Of a DNA stretch of 64,000 nt, positions 36,252-47,699 are shown piece after piece. Below the pieces are notes generated by a model. The model was not told the DNA's origin. It made no database searches and saw only the letters and a list, made by a program, of their open reading frames with translations. The stretch spans positions 682,001 through 746,000 of the forward strand of contig NC_063073.1 in assembly GCF_022605165.1 (NCBI RefSeq). Direction: 5' to 3'. The position numbers and the translations under genes are program-made. Position 1 is the first letter of the stretch; each line of letters opens with the position of its first letter. The DNA comes from Purpureocillium takamizusanense (taxonomy: Eukaryota > Ascomycota > Sordariomycetes > Hypocreales > Ophiocordycipitaceae).

Positions 36252-37486
36252 ATGCGGTCTTCGCGGGTCTCAAAGGACACATCCAAACTCTTCGAGCGCG
36301 CCTCCGAAATCGTCGCACCCCGGCGCGTCACCCGGTCTCTCTCCCGCTTCTCCTACGCCGGCGCTGGCGCCCTCATCAAGAGTGGCACCCCCGACATTGA
36401 AGATGCCGTGCCCCCAGCCAAGCGACGCCGCATCGACAGCGACGATGGTGACGACGCACCGGTCGTCAAGGTCAAGGCCGAGACGCTCGAGGAGGCGCTA
36501 ACCGCTATCCCATCGCCGCCGCCCAAGCCGAAACCGAAGCCGAAGCGCGAACGCAAGCCCGCGCGCAAGACGACCGATCCGGACACGGGCGAGGCGACCG
36601 TCGCCCCGCCGTCCGACTGGGAGGACATTTACAATACCGTCAAGAAGATGCGCCAGCCGGGCGGCATCGCGCATGGCGCCGCGGTGGACACCATGGGATG
36701 CGAGCGGCTGGCTGACCGCAACGCCTCGCCGAAGGACCAGCGGTTCCACACGCTCGTTGCGCTCATGCTGTCCAGCCAGACCAAGGACACGGTCAACGCC
36801 GTCGCCATGCAACGGCTGAAGACGGAGTTGCCTGCACACAAACCGGGTGCGCCGATCGGCCTGAGCCTCGACAACATGCTGGCCGTGGATCCCAAGCTCC
36901 TCAACCAGATGATTTGGGCCGTCGGCTTCCACAACAACAAGACCAAGTATGCCGGCCTTCCTCTCCGGTCCAAGCCTCTGGTGCTACATGACTAACGCGC
37001 ATGTTTCTTCTTCTTCTTCCCAGGTACCTGAAGCAGGCCGCGGTCATACTCCGCGATAAGTGGGACGGCGACATCCCCGACACAATCGAGGGCCTCATGT
37101 CCCTGCCGGGCGTTGGCCCCAAGATGGCCTACCTCTGCATGTCGGTCGCGTGGGACCGCACCGAGGGCATCGGCGTCGACGTGCACGTGCACCGCCTCAC
37201 CAACCTCTGGGGCTGGAACAAGACCAAGTCGCCCGAGGAGACGCGCCACTCGCTGCAGTCGTGGCTCCCCCGCGACAAGTGGCGCGAGATCAACTGGCTG
37301 CTCGTCGGCTTCGGCCAGGCCGTGTGCCTGCCCGTCGGGCGCCGCTGCGGCGACTGCGATCTCGGCGCCCAGGGGCTCTGCAAGGCGGCCGACAGGAAAA
37401 AGGTCGCAGAGGGCCGGAGGATCAAGGGGGAGGAGGAGGTCAAGGTTGAGAAGGTTGAGGTGCAAGAAGCGAGCGAGTTCTTTTGA
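36252..37486 (+). CDS. nth1: Endonuclease III homolog (DNA glycosylase/AP lyase)
   Basis: Exons 36252-36946 and 37024-37486 give 385 residues. It excises oxidised pyrimidines and cleaves abasic sites in base-excision repair. The N-terminal 120 residues are basic and disordered with possible nuclear-localisation blocks ([16 protein letters not shown]). The catalytic core has the helix-hairpin-helix [15 protein letters not shown] with Lys265 as the Schiff-base residue, and [15 protein letters not shown] with Asp284. The Fe-S loop reads C-x6-C-x2-C-x7-C, with the last gap longer than the usual x5. The 77-bp intron joins NNKTK to YLKQAAVIL. Confidence 0.94.
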
Positions 37487-39131
37487 TTTGAGGGATGCGG
37501 CTCCCATGCCATTCTGCAGGGTCCATACCAGAGTACTCGTATACTGTTTGTGCTTGTCTCCATGCAACACATTTCGCCCTCGCTGGCTGGTGAAGGGGAC
37601 TTTCCCCAAAGGAAAACCTACGAAAGTAGGCCCGCACTGTTCCAAATAGCATCATGGCCTCATATCGGTCCGCCGCCACCAGCAGCCCTCCCGGCCCCCT
37701 AATCGGCCACTACTCATGGCGTGGTTGCAACGGCGGACCATCAGCGTCGCAGAGCGCACGGAGCCAAGGTCCGCATCCACCCCTCTGGCTCGCTCGTAAC
37801 TAACTGCTTCGTAGAACCGAGTCGGATTCGGACACTACCCAATTGTGCCAATCTCCTCGGCACTTAGGAGCGACCACGTTCGGTCAGCTCAAGCCCGCGA
37901 TCCCCTCCCTCCCCCCCTTTTTCTCCTCTCAGCCCTCCGCGTTCTCACTCATCTCTGGGCGACAATCGCCACGCCACATGTGGCAACCCGCCCGCACATT
38001 CCTTTCTTCCTTCCTTCCTTCCTTCCTTTTCTGCCTTTCTCTCTCCCTCCACAGCCCCGAGTTCCGGCCACAGCCGTGTGGAGAGCCGCTCGCGGATTAC
38101 CGCTCCGACCAGTCGGATGCCGTGCCGCCGGCCCCCGCGAAAGAGCACATGTGCAACCGGGCGAGAACGCGCGCGCAAGGAGACAATTGCCGACGTAGCG
38201 GCGGCTGCGGACTCTTCCTCCTATGGAAGCACACCACCGCCCGCCTCGTGTACGTAGGTCCGTAGAACCGTACCGGCTTTCTTCTTGCTTGCTCGCGTGG
38301 AAGAGACGTGGACGGGGGAAACAGCGTCGGCCCAGGACAGGTCGGGACGAACCGGGGTTGCAGAGTGGTGGTCGTGGGGGGCGGAGGACCGTGTCCCGGT
38401 TGCTGCATTCATACCTGACGGGCGATGGCGATACTAGCGATGCCCGAGATGGGTGCGCCGGGAGGGAGGGGGCTGGACCGCAGTTGGCCTATTCGAGAGG
38501 TCCCGAGCCACCGCCGATTCGAAAGTCGCATTGTCCCCCCAGGTCGCTTCGCGATGAGCTGGCACCTGTGATGAAGGACGTCCGGCGACCGAGGATCGAC
38601 GGTGCATCACCGAGGACCAGCCTGATTCGGGGGGGTGTTCAATCAATCACGGTCATGCGGCACGACGATGAGTGTGGCAAAGTGGGCAATCGATTAAGAA
38701 AGAGAAAAAAAAGGCCCAGCTAGACAGTCCCGGAAAGACAAAAAACAGACATGCAAGATCGAATCAACCTAGTGGAAACCCTGTACGCCGCGCGACATCC
38801 GCACTTGGCCCCGGACCCAACGCAGATTGGGTGGTAGAAATGTACAACATGAGGGGCCGCAGTGCGCCTCTAGCCTCCCGTGGCCGCGCCAACACCGGCT
38901 GACATGTCGGTCGCTATCGGACAAGGAAAAAGCAACAAGTGGCTCATGTATTCGTCTGGTTCGTGAGAGTTGTAATAGTGTGTGTGTTTGTGTGTATGGT
39001 TTGCCGCCGGGCGGGCGGCGGTGGATGCATGGTTGTGTTGCTGGTGGTGGACCGCCTGGCGCAAGTGCTCGTGTGAGTGAGCAAGCTGATCTGGCGGGTG
39101 GAGGGACGGTTGCGTCGGGGACATTGGGCCG
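37487..39131. other. Intergenic, convergent 3' ends
   Basis: About 1.6 kb between convergent genes, with a (CTTC)n pyrimidine tract near 38004-38030. Open frames here overlap each other in several frames and show no conserved sequence. Confidence 0.5.
38004..38030. repeat. (CTTC)n microsatellite
   Basis: About five CTTC units within a longer pyrimidine tract. Confidence 0.8.
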
Positions 39132-39422
39132 CTAGACGCCACGGATGACCTGCGTGCGCTCGGATTGCAGCTGGGCTGCGTTGCGCTCGTGCGACTGCTT
39201 CTTGCACTGGAAAAAAAAGAGGACAGTTAGCCTCCGTTGTCAGGACACAGCCGGGAGGGAGAGCGAGCCGTCACTTACGTCCTCAAGGCCGCTGCACTTG
39301 TGGTCTTCTAATAGGCGGTGGTTGCCGCAGTACTGGCCCTTGCAGAAGCTGCAGTCGCCGACGATGCGCTGGGCTGGCTCCTTGCAATCCTTTGCGTTGC
39401 AGCGGATCTTTTTGGGGGCCAT
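39132..39422 (-). CDS. Small AN1-type zinc-finger protein
   Basis: Exons 39422-39279 and 39206-39132 encode 72 residues. The AN1 finger fills most of it with exact spacing C-x4-C-x10-C-x2-C-x4-C-x2-H-x5-H-x-C (residues 8-43), which holds two zinc ions. The second exon adds CKKQSHERNAAQLQSERTQ, a short basic helix. The 72-bp intron has a GTAAGT donor and a T-rich acceptor tract (CTCTTTTTTTTCCAG). Similar stand-alone AN1 proteins such as yeast Tmc1 respond to proteotoxic or metalloid stress and link to ubiquitin-proteasome work; the role here is inferred from that. ATG context GGCCATGG when read on the plus strand. Confidence 0.86.
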
Positions 39423-39812
39423 GGCGGGTTTGCTGAGGGTTTTGAGTAGTAAGGGGTGAGTTGGTGGTTTGACTTGAGGCGGGCGACGGTGGCGAGTCGG
39501 GGTGGCCTGGGGTGTTGTAACCGTGTGGGTGTGCGATAACGGCGGTGTCGTGGCCGGGCCGAGAGAGGACGGGAGGGAAAGAGAGGAAGGGAAGGCGGTG
39601 GAGGAAGGCGGAGCGGCGGCGAAATTTATCGACGAAGCGGTCTGCACGGCCGGATGCAAAGGTTGTTTGTCGCTTTGTCGGGAGACAAAAGGTTTCGGTT
39701 CAGTAGGCGAGAGTCGGTGACAAAAGGACGTTCGTCAACCGGGGGCGGCGGTACGGGGAGGCAGAGAGGCGAGTGCGTCAGCGGAGGCGCCGGCGCTTTA
39801 TAGGTAGTAAGT

Positions 39813-39837
39813 TAGTAGTAGTAGTAGTAGTAGTAGT
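39813..39837. repeat. (TAG)n microsatellite
   Basis: About eight TAG units, some 390 bp upstream of the AN1 gene start. Confidence 0.9.
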
Positions 39838-42615
39838 TGTAGAGACGGGAGGGAAGGCTGAGTGAACGGGGCGGCACACGGACAAGGCGAGGCGGCCGCG
39901 GCTGGGTGGCAGTTGGCTGAATCAGGACAACCCAGGCGGGCAAGGCGCCAATGGACCCGTGGCCCGGTGGAGATGGCGCTGGGGGGGGTTTGAATGGACT
40001 CATTGATCCATGCCTGCCACGGCAGCAGTACGTAGGTACGTACGTAGCAGCCCCCGAGGGCCCGTTCGCCTCCTGTGGAGCTGCTGGAGCACGTCGGGTC
40101 GGGCTGCCCACGCATGGATCTGATCATCTGCCAGCTGGAAGGGGCAACCGTCCAAGGTAGGTAGGTACATTGCAAGGCGCTAGGGGGAGAGAGCCGCCGC
40201 CTGCTGCGAGCAACCTTAATAGGTACCTCCCTAGATGCAGCACCCTCATACTACCACCATCATGGATGGATCCGGTACCGCACCTTATTAATGGTAGCAA
40301 GTCACTGCTGACAGACACGCGACCGAGGAGAAAAGGGGGGCCGGCGGCCACTGAGTAATTGATGGATGGCGCAAAGTCGCCCGGCGGTCACGAGACTATC
40401 GAAGCGCCTGGAATCACGCCGCTGGTTCCCCATCCCCCATTGACCAAGGCACGGAGCAGTTGACTACTAGCCAGTTGGTCGGCCAGCATGGAAATTGATC
40501 GCCTCCACGATGTCCCCAGGCCAGACTGGACGCTTGCTCGCAGCCCGTTGAAGGCCGCCCGCCCGCCGCCTGCCTACCTACCGTACCTTAGTATCTAGAT
40601 ACCGTACTGACCAAGCACGCAACAAAAGGGGGCCTCGAGCGGGCCCAGGCTCTTCCTTTTCAGCTTGCGATGCAGTGCTGCTCAGCACATCCGGAGGGAG
40701 ACATTGAATGCCCAGTGGCCCACGAGGGGATGAATCAGCAACCTACAGCAGGCGCGGCAGATGGCAGACCTTGTTAAATAAGGGTCGGGTCGGATCGGGC
40801 GGCGGAGATGGTTGCACCACCTTTTGGGGCTTCCTCCCAACGGCAAGTGATGGACCTGCAGGGAGGAGCTTTACCTCCAGAGTCGGCACATTGGTGTTCT
40901 TGACTGGCCCCGTCGCATCTGCCAGATGCCGCCCAGATGCCAGGGTGCTTGGTATTGCACGAGTCGGTGCCAAGGTAAAGGTGGTACAGGGAGATGTTGC
41001 CATGCCTGCCCTCCCTGCACCAGGGCGCGGAGAAGGGTAGTAATGTGGAGGTTCAGGGACGCTTTTTTGCCTGCGTGCAGATTGTGCCTTGACCATGCTC
41101 GTGCCCGTGCTCCGGGCCCGCCGCCATTGCATTGTGGTGCGTTGCGGCGCGTTGCCTTGCGTCGAGGTCTTCGTCTCGAGCAACTCGCCCGCCCACCGTC
41201 TGGGGCCATCCCGGGCACGCGACTCAGCAGAGCCTTCCTATCTTCCCCCGTTAGACATACAAGTGTAACACGAAAGAGCATACCGTAGATTTTATTCTCA
41301 CTCCTTGCACTGGCTGGTGCAACCGTGGACGCCCCCCTGCGACAGCCTGCGCGCCAACGTCAAATCTGAGGATCCGCGCAACCCCTGCTGAATGTAGTAC
41401 TAAACAGTATAGATACTTTGTACACCGAAACCCATCGCCGCCAGACTTGGTACGAGCGGTACTTTATAAGAACTACTCGGCACTTCGTACATGAGCCGAG
41501 ACGTCAAAGGGTCTCCGGATGTCGACGGCAGATATCTTTCACCTCGGAAAAAAAAAAGACAGACAGGGGCATATATTGATGCAGTACGACGCAAGAGAGC
41601 GAATGCATCACTTTTGACGCCTTCGTAAGCGTGATATTCCACACCGACGGTCATATGGACTCATAGAGTAGCACTGGGACGACTGGGCGATGCTCATTGC
41701 CTGGTACGGCAGAGATATGTGCCGGTGCCAGGATCGTTTGGGGATATTGAAGGTATGTATCAGGAAAGAATGCGGCCAAGGAACCGGGATAATCCAGCCA
41801 TCGGTCCCTTCGCATGGCTTGGACGTCCATGAAAGCCACCTGCACTGCACTGTGCTGTGCGAACGCCGGTCCTGCACTACCACGCGGGCGGCTGACACCT
41901 CGAGGTCGGAGAAATCGCGGTCGTGATACCTACATCTCCTTGCCGAGCACCAGAAATTTTGTCTTCCCCGGGGCTCGCGAGCTCCGAAAGTGGGCGACGG
42001 TGACGTCGTGGCGCACACCGCAGCATCGCAGGTGGAATCTCCCTCTAGTCCGGCTTATCGTCAGTCAGTATGTACAATATACCTAGTACGTAGCACCGGT
42101 GCTTGCCCCAGCATGATTCACCTCAGCCGACGTGCCCCGTCCTCGCCCCGTCATCCGTTTAGCCTTCTTGACGGCGGCGGTGGAGGGGGCCCGACCGGCC
42201 GGCGACCGTCCGATGCCCTCGGTAACCCAATTCAGCGAGAGCGTCCACGCGCGCCAACAAATTATAGATGATCGTTATACTAGCCATCACTGACTGGCTG
42301 ATGGACTGCCGGGGCGGATACCAGCGAATCATATTATGCTGACACCAGGGACAAAAGCAGCACGTCGATGGAAGAGTCGTCGCCGCCGCATCCACCCACT
42401 GGGTCGGCAGTTCAGCTGCTCGTCGTGGTAGTACCGTAAGTACTTCGTCCCTTGGACCTAGTATTCTAATCTACGGATCGCTCTGCGGGTTACTCGTCGC
42501 ATTTTGTTGGGTAACGCGCCGCCGCACACTGGCGGTCAAGTCCAACCACGCAAAGCAAGCAAGCAAAAGCCATGGGTGGTGGGTGGTGCACCCCGCCGCC
42601 GCCCGTGGTGTTCAT

Positions 42616-42624
<9 letters not shown>

Positions 42625-42659
<35 letters not shown>
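42625..42659. repeat. (GTC)n microsatellite
   Basis: About eleven GTC/TCG units flanked by GCC units. They create poly-Asp, poly-Ser and poly-Val artefact frames. Confidence 0.9.
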
Positions 42660-42662
<3 letters not shown>

Positions 42663-43600
42663 GGCTCAACTGTCTCACGAACCGACAACCCTTGCGCAAA
42701 GGCGTAGCAGGGGGGCAGCGGGCAAGTATTTGGGGGAAAAAGTCTTCGGCGGTGGTACGCACGCCCCGACCACGCGCCGCAGCCGCACCTCGCGAGACAC
42801 ATGGCCGCGGATCCTCGCGTCCCATCAAGGAACACGGAGGGCAGCAGCACCATGTTACCCGCCCGCCCCAGCCGTGATGTGAGCTGGCTTGCATGATATA
42901 CGCCCCGGCACGGCGGCCGACGGGCGCGCAGGCGGGCGCGGCGGCGGCGGCGATCCTGCCAAAGGCATGCCGCTGAAGCCGGCCCTTAATAAAGGAAAGC
43001 CCACATGCGCTCCGTACCACCTCATCTTGTGTCGGGTCGAACCAAAAGCCACAGCAGATACTGCAGGTGGTGTGTATTGCATTGCATTCCGTCCTCCACA
43101 GCGGATCGCCCATGGTTTCAGCCCGTGTAGTTCGACCACTACTAGAGCACTACTTCTCCGTCGTACTTCGTACTTGCACCCAGCGTCGCTGGCTGGCTGC
43201 CTCTGCACTGTCCTTAGCCCGGCCTGGCACTCGATTTTTTTCCTTCTTTTTAACATCCCCGTGACTCAAAAAGAGTCGACGACACGCTGCGACGACAACA
43301 GGCGGCCAAGTCCCCAGTCCGCGCCGAGTTCAAAGCAGTAACCTGCACTAGACCAAGCACTGGCCGTGTCGCGTTCCATCCCCGGAGCGCCCGTCGCCCG
43401 ACTGGACTGGCAACGCTCGGCCGGCGCTGAGTTTTTTTCTTGATACAACTACTAGGTAGACATGACTCCCTCCCTCCCTTGCAGCTGCGAGTCGATCCGC
43501 GACGGGCATGGCCACGCGACACACAAAGTCTCACCCTTGGCCGCGCCGCTGGGCCACGTTTCGCCTCTGGCGCGCTGTAGTGGCGGCGGCGCGGAAAATT

Positions 43601-43627
43601 GAGGGGAGGGGAGGGGAGGGGAGGGGG
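43601..43627 (+). repeat. (GAGGG)n G-rich tract
   Basis: Five consecutive GGGG/GGGGG blocks separated by single A bases, a textbook G-quadruplex-capable sequence on the plus strand. Confidence 0.85.
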
Positions 43628-44497
43628 TAGGTAAAGGGCTCCAGCGCCCGTCAGTCAGCCTCTGCTGAACGAGGGCGGCGCGAGCGGCCGGCGCAAGCGC
43701 TGTGGCCCGGCCGGCAGAGCACAAGAGGAAGCCCGGCACTTCAACTTGCAGCTGACAAGCAGTCCGTCTCGTCTCAACTTGGGAAGTGCTCCATGCATGG
43801 CAGCTGGGGTGAGGCCGGACGGAGACTCGGGCAGTGATTGGCCTCATTACCGTACCAAGGCGCATGCTCCTCGTTTGGCTTGCTTGTCCCGTTCATCTTG
43901 TGGTCTTGTTCTGCGCGGACGCATCAACAATGAGCGTTTGCTCTTTGCTCGCACCATTGATCCGTCTCTTTCTTGTGGTTTGAATTCGGCCAGGCGTGGC
44001 CGGTGAACGTTGTATGTGATCCCGCGAACGGCATGCGTATTGCCCGAACGGCTCAAGAAGTGCAAAGCACGGCTTCAAAGGCCCACGGTTGCTTTACGCC
44101 TGCTGATGACGACGCGACTAATGTCAGGTCTACGATAGACGGGTCATACTCAGACTGTCACTGTCGCAAGGATGTCTCCATTTGGAAGCAACAGTAGCAC
44201 CAAGTACTTCGTACTGAAGTTGCATCAGAAGGCGACAGATCGTAGCTCCGAGTGGTCAGCAACGCCACACCTACAAGATAGAAAAGACAAAACCACTGCA
44301 CACAGTGACTGCATCTTAAACAAAAGGGAAACGCCGTCGCTGAGAGAGCTAAAGCCGGAGTCGCGACGACCACACCTCCTCTACCCTGCACGCAATAACA
44401 GCGAGTTACAAATAATTCCTCTCACACACATGTGCCCGGTCCCGGCGTCATGTGGTCAATAGGCAAAGGCAAAAAATACAAAAATAAAATAAAGCTT

Positions 44498-44583
44498 GCC
44501 GTAACGAGGAATCGAACCTCGGTTTCCAGTGTTTCACTGGGTGAGTCCACAAACTGATGTCCTAACCACTAGACGATTACGGC
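44498..44583 (-). tRNA. tRNA-His (GTG) with 15-nt intron
   Basis: On the minus strand the acceptor arms GCCGTAA/TTACGGC pair fully. The D stem is GTC/GAC, the T arm CGAGG-TTCGATT-CCTCG, and the anticodon stem TCAGT/ACTGG. The loop TTGTGGC has anticodon GTG. A 15-nt intron follows position 37, the standard place. A and B box sequences are present, and several T runs on the minus strand follow the gene (poly-A at about 44471-44492 on plus) as Pol III terminators. The mature body is 71 nt. Confidence 0.95.
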
Positions 44584-44656
44584 TAAACAAGCTTTAGGAA
44601 TCGAGCATCTCACCACGTCTCCCCTCGAAAAGGAAGATGTGGAAAAATGAAGACTT

Positions 44657-44744
44657 GCCGTAACGAGGAATCGAACCTCGGTTTCCAGTGTTTCAACTGG
44701 GGTTGGTCCACAAACTGATGTCCTAACCACTAGACGATTACGGC
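44657..44744 (-). tRNA. tRNA-His (GTG) with 17-nt intron
   Basis: A second tRNA-His whose exon sequences are identical to the neighbouring copy. The intron is 17 nt and differs in sequence. Same strand, 73 bp upstream of the other copy, with a T5 run downstream (44636-44640 on plus, as A5). Anticodon GTG in loop TTGTGGC. Confidence 0.95.
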
Positions 44745-45579
44745 TTATTGCGTCTTTGTTGGAGAACCAGGGGCTTATTTCTTCTTAAGTAGGTGTGAAG
44801 CAGCGGCAGCCGCCAAGTGGGGTGGGGCTGGGGCATGCACGCCTTGCAGCGAGAGAAGTGGGGCCGCTGATGTCTGCTGGTGCGGCGGCGCAGCGGCGGG
44901 TGTGGGGAGGCGAAGCCTGCAGATTGCCGGCCATCTGTGTGTCACAAGCCAATGCAGGTGGGAATTTGCACACCAGCCGACGACATTGGATGGTTGCAAG
45001 TTGAAAGGCAACTACGCAACTCGTCTCTGTGTTGTGGCGTTTGGTTTGCATGGCTATGCTACCTATGCCTTGCTGTGCGGTGTTGTCATGTTAGCCATTT
45101 TTGTGGATTGGCGCCTGGAGTCCAGCGTGCACATACTGAGGTAGTTACCACAGTACACACTGTACAATTGAAGGACATAGACCCTGCCTGCCGCTGACGC
45201 ATCCGCCTCACAGGCCGCCGGCTCCAAACCCCCGCCCCCTGGCCGCCTCGACAGCTCCTGGCTTCGGCATCGTAACCGGCAACCTGCGCGAAACGTCCGT
45301 TGTCCATGTCTCGTGCATAGCCTACCCCCGTCGCGCAACCCCCAGAGACGGAAGCCGTTCCGCCATGGTGTGCGCGACCCCGGTGGATGCCTCGGCTGCG
45401 ATCAGGGCGCCACCCGAGCCAGATGGCACCGCGCCGCGGAACGCCCTCCGCTAGCTCTTAAGTGCCCATGGGGAAGCCACCGGTACATATGGGTGTGTGT
45501 GTGCTCGAGCAGGAAGGCGCCCGCCATGTCAGTCCAGACTCTGCGAGTTCCCCGTCTCGAGACCTGATACGGGGCCACG
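44745..45579. other. Intergenic, divergent from tRNA pair
   Basis: About 0.83 kb upstream of both the tRNA pair (-) and the acyl-CoA dehydrogenase (+). No gene visible. Confidence 0.55.
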
Positions 45580-47589
45580 ATGGAGTCCTCCGGCGCAGAC
45601 AAGGGCTTCTTCCAGAAGAAACCGGTTCTTCCGAACCAGTTCTACGACGATGCTTCGTACCAGCGGTGCTTCAAGTGTGAGTTGGCATCGCCGGCGGCGG
45701 GGCTTACAAGTGGACTGGCTGACATCTGCCCCTGACTAGTCTTCCTGCCCGCGCCTGTGAGGGACAAGAGCGAGGCAGACGTGGCCGCCTTGGGCCATGA
45801 TGTCCTCACCGACCAGATTTTTGCCTGGATCACCGATGCTGAACGTAATCAACCATATGTTCGAGGCAGCGGCCGCGATGTTTTCGGCCAGCGCGCCGGC
45901 GAACTGATCTGCACCGAGGGATGGAGGGAACTCCAGAACTTTGGTATCGCCAAGGGGTGAGTTTGTCTCGGGAGCATCCAAGGGGGCCCTAGTGCTAACG
46001 GGATGCCCAGGTTGATTGCTACGGGCTACGACGCGCCCTACGGAGCCTCTGCACGCCCTCTTCAGTTCCTCCGCTCCCATCTCTGGATTGCCTCTTGTGC
46101 CAACGTTGGCTGCCCGTCGGCCATGCAGGACGGGGCCGCGTGCCTACTTAAGAAGCACCTCTCGAACCCAAAGCTCTCCGCCCAGCTCTCGTCTGAGCAG
46201 CGAAGAGTCTTCGAGGACGCCTACAGCCGACTTACATCCCGCGACCCTGCCGTTGCGTGGACCAGTGGCCAGTGGATGACCGAGCGGCCCGGAGGCAGCG
46301 ACGTCTCCCGAACCGAGACGACCGCCGTCCGCCAGCCCGGCAATGTCGGCCTTGCGTCCAAGCAGCAGCAGCTGCCGCTCGGACCGTGGAGCATCAATGG
46401 ATTCAAGTGGTTCTCCAGCGCAACCGACTCGCGCATGACGGTCCTGCTCGCGCAGACCCAAAACGGGCTGTCCGCCTTCATGGCCCCTATGCGGAAGCAC
46501 GACCCTACGGCCACAACCATGACCGGTCAGCCGCTCACCGATGGCGAGTGCCTTAACGGAGTGCAAATTTCGCGCCTCAAGAGCAAGTTTGGCACACAGT
46601 CGCTGCCTACCGCAGAGCTTGTGCTCGAGGACATGCGCGGCTGGCTCGTCGGGCAAGAGGGCCGAGGCATCCACGAGATTACCGCCATTCTCAATTTGAC
46701 GAGGATTCACTCAGCCATCAGTGCTGTAGGCAGCATCGGTCGCGGACTGGGTGTGGCGAGAGCCTACACACTTGTGCGCGAGATTGGGGCCGGAAAGGGG
46801 GCACGCATTAGGCTGGTTCAGAGCCCCTTGCACATGCGAACACTGGCCAAGATGACGGCAGAGTATCACGGCCTGATGCTCCTCAGCTTCTTCGCGTCGT
46901 ACACCCTGGGGATCACAGAGCACCCGGGTGACAAGCCCGCCACGCCTGCACTCGCGGCCCTCACGCCCGACGCCAGGCTGGCCGAGCCGCTGCTGCGTGT
47001 CCTGACACAGCTCACAAAGGCCTACGTCTGCAAGGCCTCCATTCCGCTAATGTTTGCCTGCATGGAGGCCCTCGGCGGCGTGGGCTACCTTTGGAACGCA
47101 GAGGCCGAGTACATGAACCTCGGCCGCGTGTTCCGCGATATGAGCGTTGGGGCTATCTGGGAGGGCACAACGGACGTGCTATGCACCGACTTCGTCAGGG
47201 CGGTCAAGCACCCTAAGGGCGGTAGCGACTCTCTGGCGGCTCTGGAGGAGGTCATTAAGAAGGGGAGCGCGTTTCAGGGTAAGCTTCCCAAGCCGAGCGA
47301 TTGGGATCCCGTGTCGCAGTGGAACAGGCTCAAGGGCCGGTTCGGCGAGTCGCAGGCAGATCTCATGGGTGAGGGTAGAGAGCTTCTCTGGGGCGTGGCC
47401 GACATTCTGGTATCGGTGCTACTGTACGTAGATGCCGCCACGGATGGCAACGCCGCCACTGCGGACATCCTGCATCGCTTCCTGGAGAGCAAGTTTGGCG
47501 TGGTACGGACGCGGGGCAGCCCCAAGGAGGAGCTGGAGAAGGATTTGGCCATCGTATATGGTACGGAGGGGGCTACAGCAAAGCTGTGA
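45580..47589 (+). CDS. AidB-like acyl-CoA dehydrogenase family protein
   Basis: Exons 45580-45676, 45740-45956 and 46011-47589 encode 630 residues. Both introns are short (63 and 54 bp); the second has a perfect GCTAAC branch. The N-terminal extension VLPNQFYDDASYQRCF and the length are features of the AidB branch, whose bacterial member responds to DNA alkylation. FAD/substrate-region marks are WTSGQWMTERPGGSDVS, INGFKWFSSATDSRM, EALGGVGYLWNAEAEYMNLGR (split across helices) and VGAIWEGTTDVL. The real acyl substrate is unknown, and a detoxification or repair role is inferred only from family. It converges on the secreted-protein gene, 110 bp between stops. Confidence 0.9.
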
Positions 47590-47699
47590 TTTGCGTCCAT
47601 CTTCAAGGCATAGCATATCTGCGGACCACAACTTCATCCCATAAGAGCCTTATTCCCTCTCTTCGTCCCCGAACTCGTTTACTTGACATCTCATTAAAG

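Larger units (their letters stand above)
39423..44497. other. 5.1-kb gene-free block
   Basis: The largest stretch without a supportable protein gene. It has (TAG)n at 39813-39837, TACGTA/GGTACC-rich patches (40028-40050, 40155-40230, 40570-40610), a (GTC)n run near 42625-42659, a G-rich (GAGGG)n tract at 43601-43627, and GTACTTCGTAC elements at 43163 and 44204. Open frames follow the microsatellites. It could hold an unrecognised non-coding RNA, but nothing shows one. Confidence 0.5.

Noticed and set aside
40028..40050. GTAGGTACGTACGTAG considered as an origin or attachment site
   Set aside because: Only short tetranucleotide repetition; no inverted arms of useful length or partner site seen.
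42490..43341. Frames with poly-Asp, poly-Ser or poly-Val
   Set aside because: Generated by the (GTC)n microsatellite being open in several frames.
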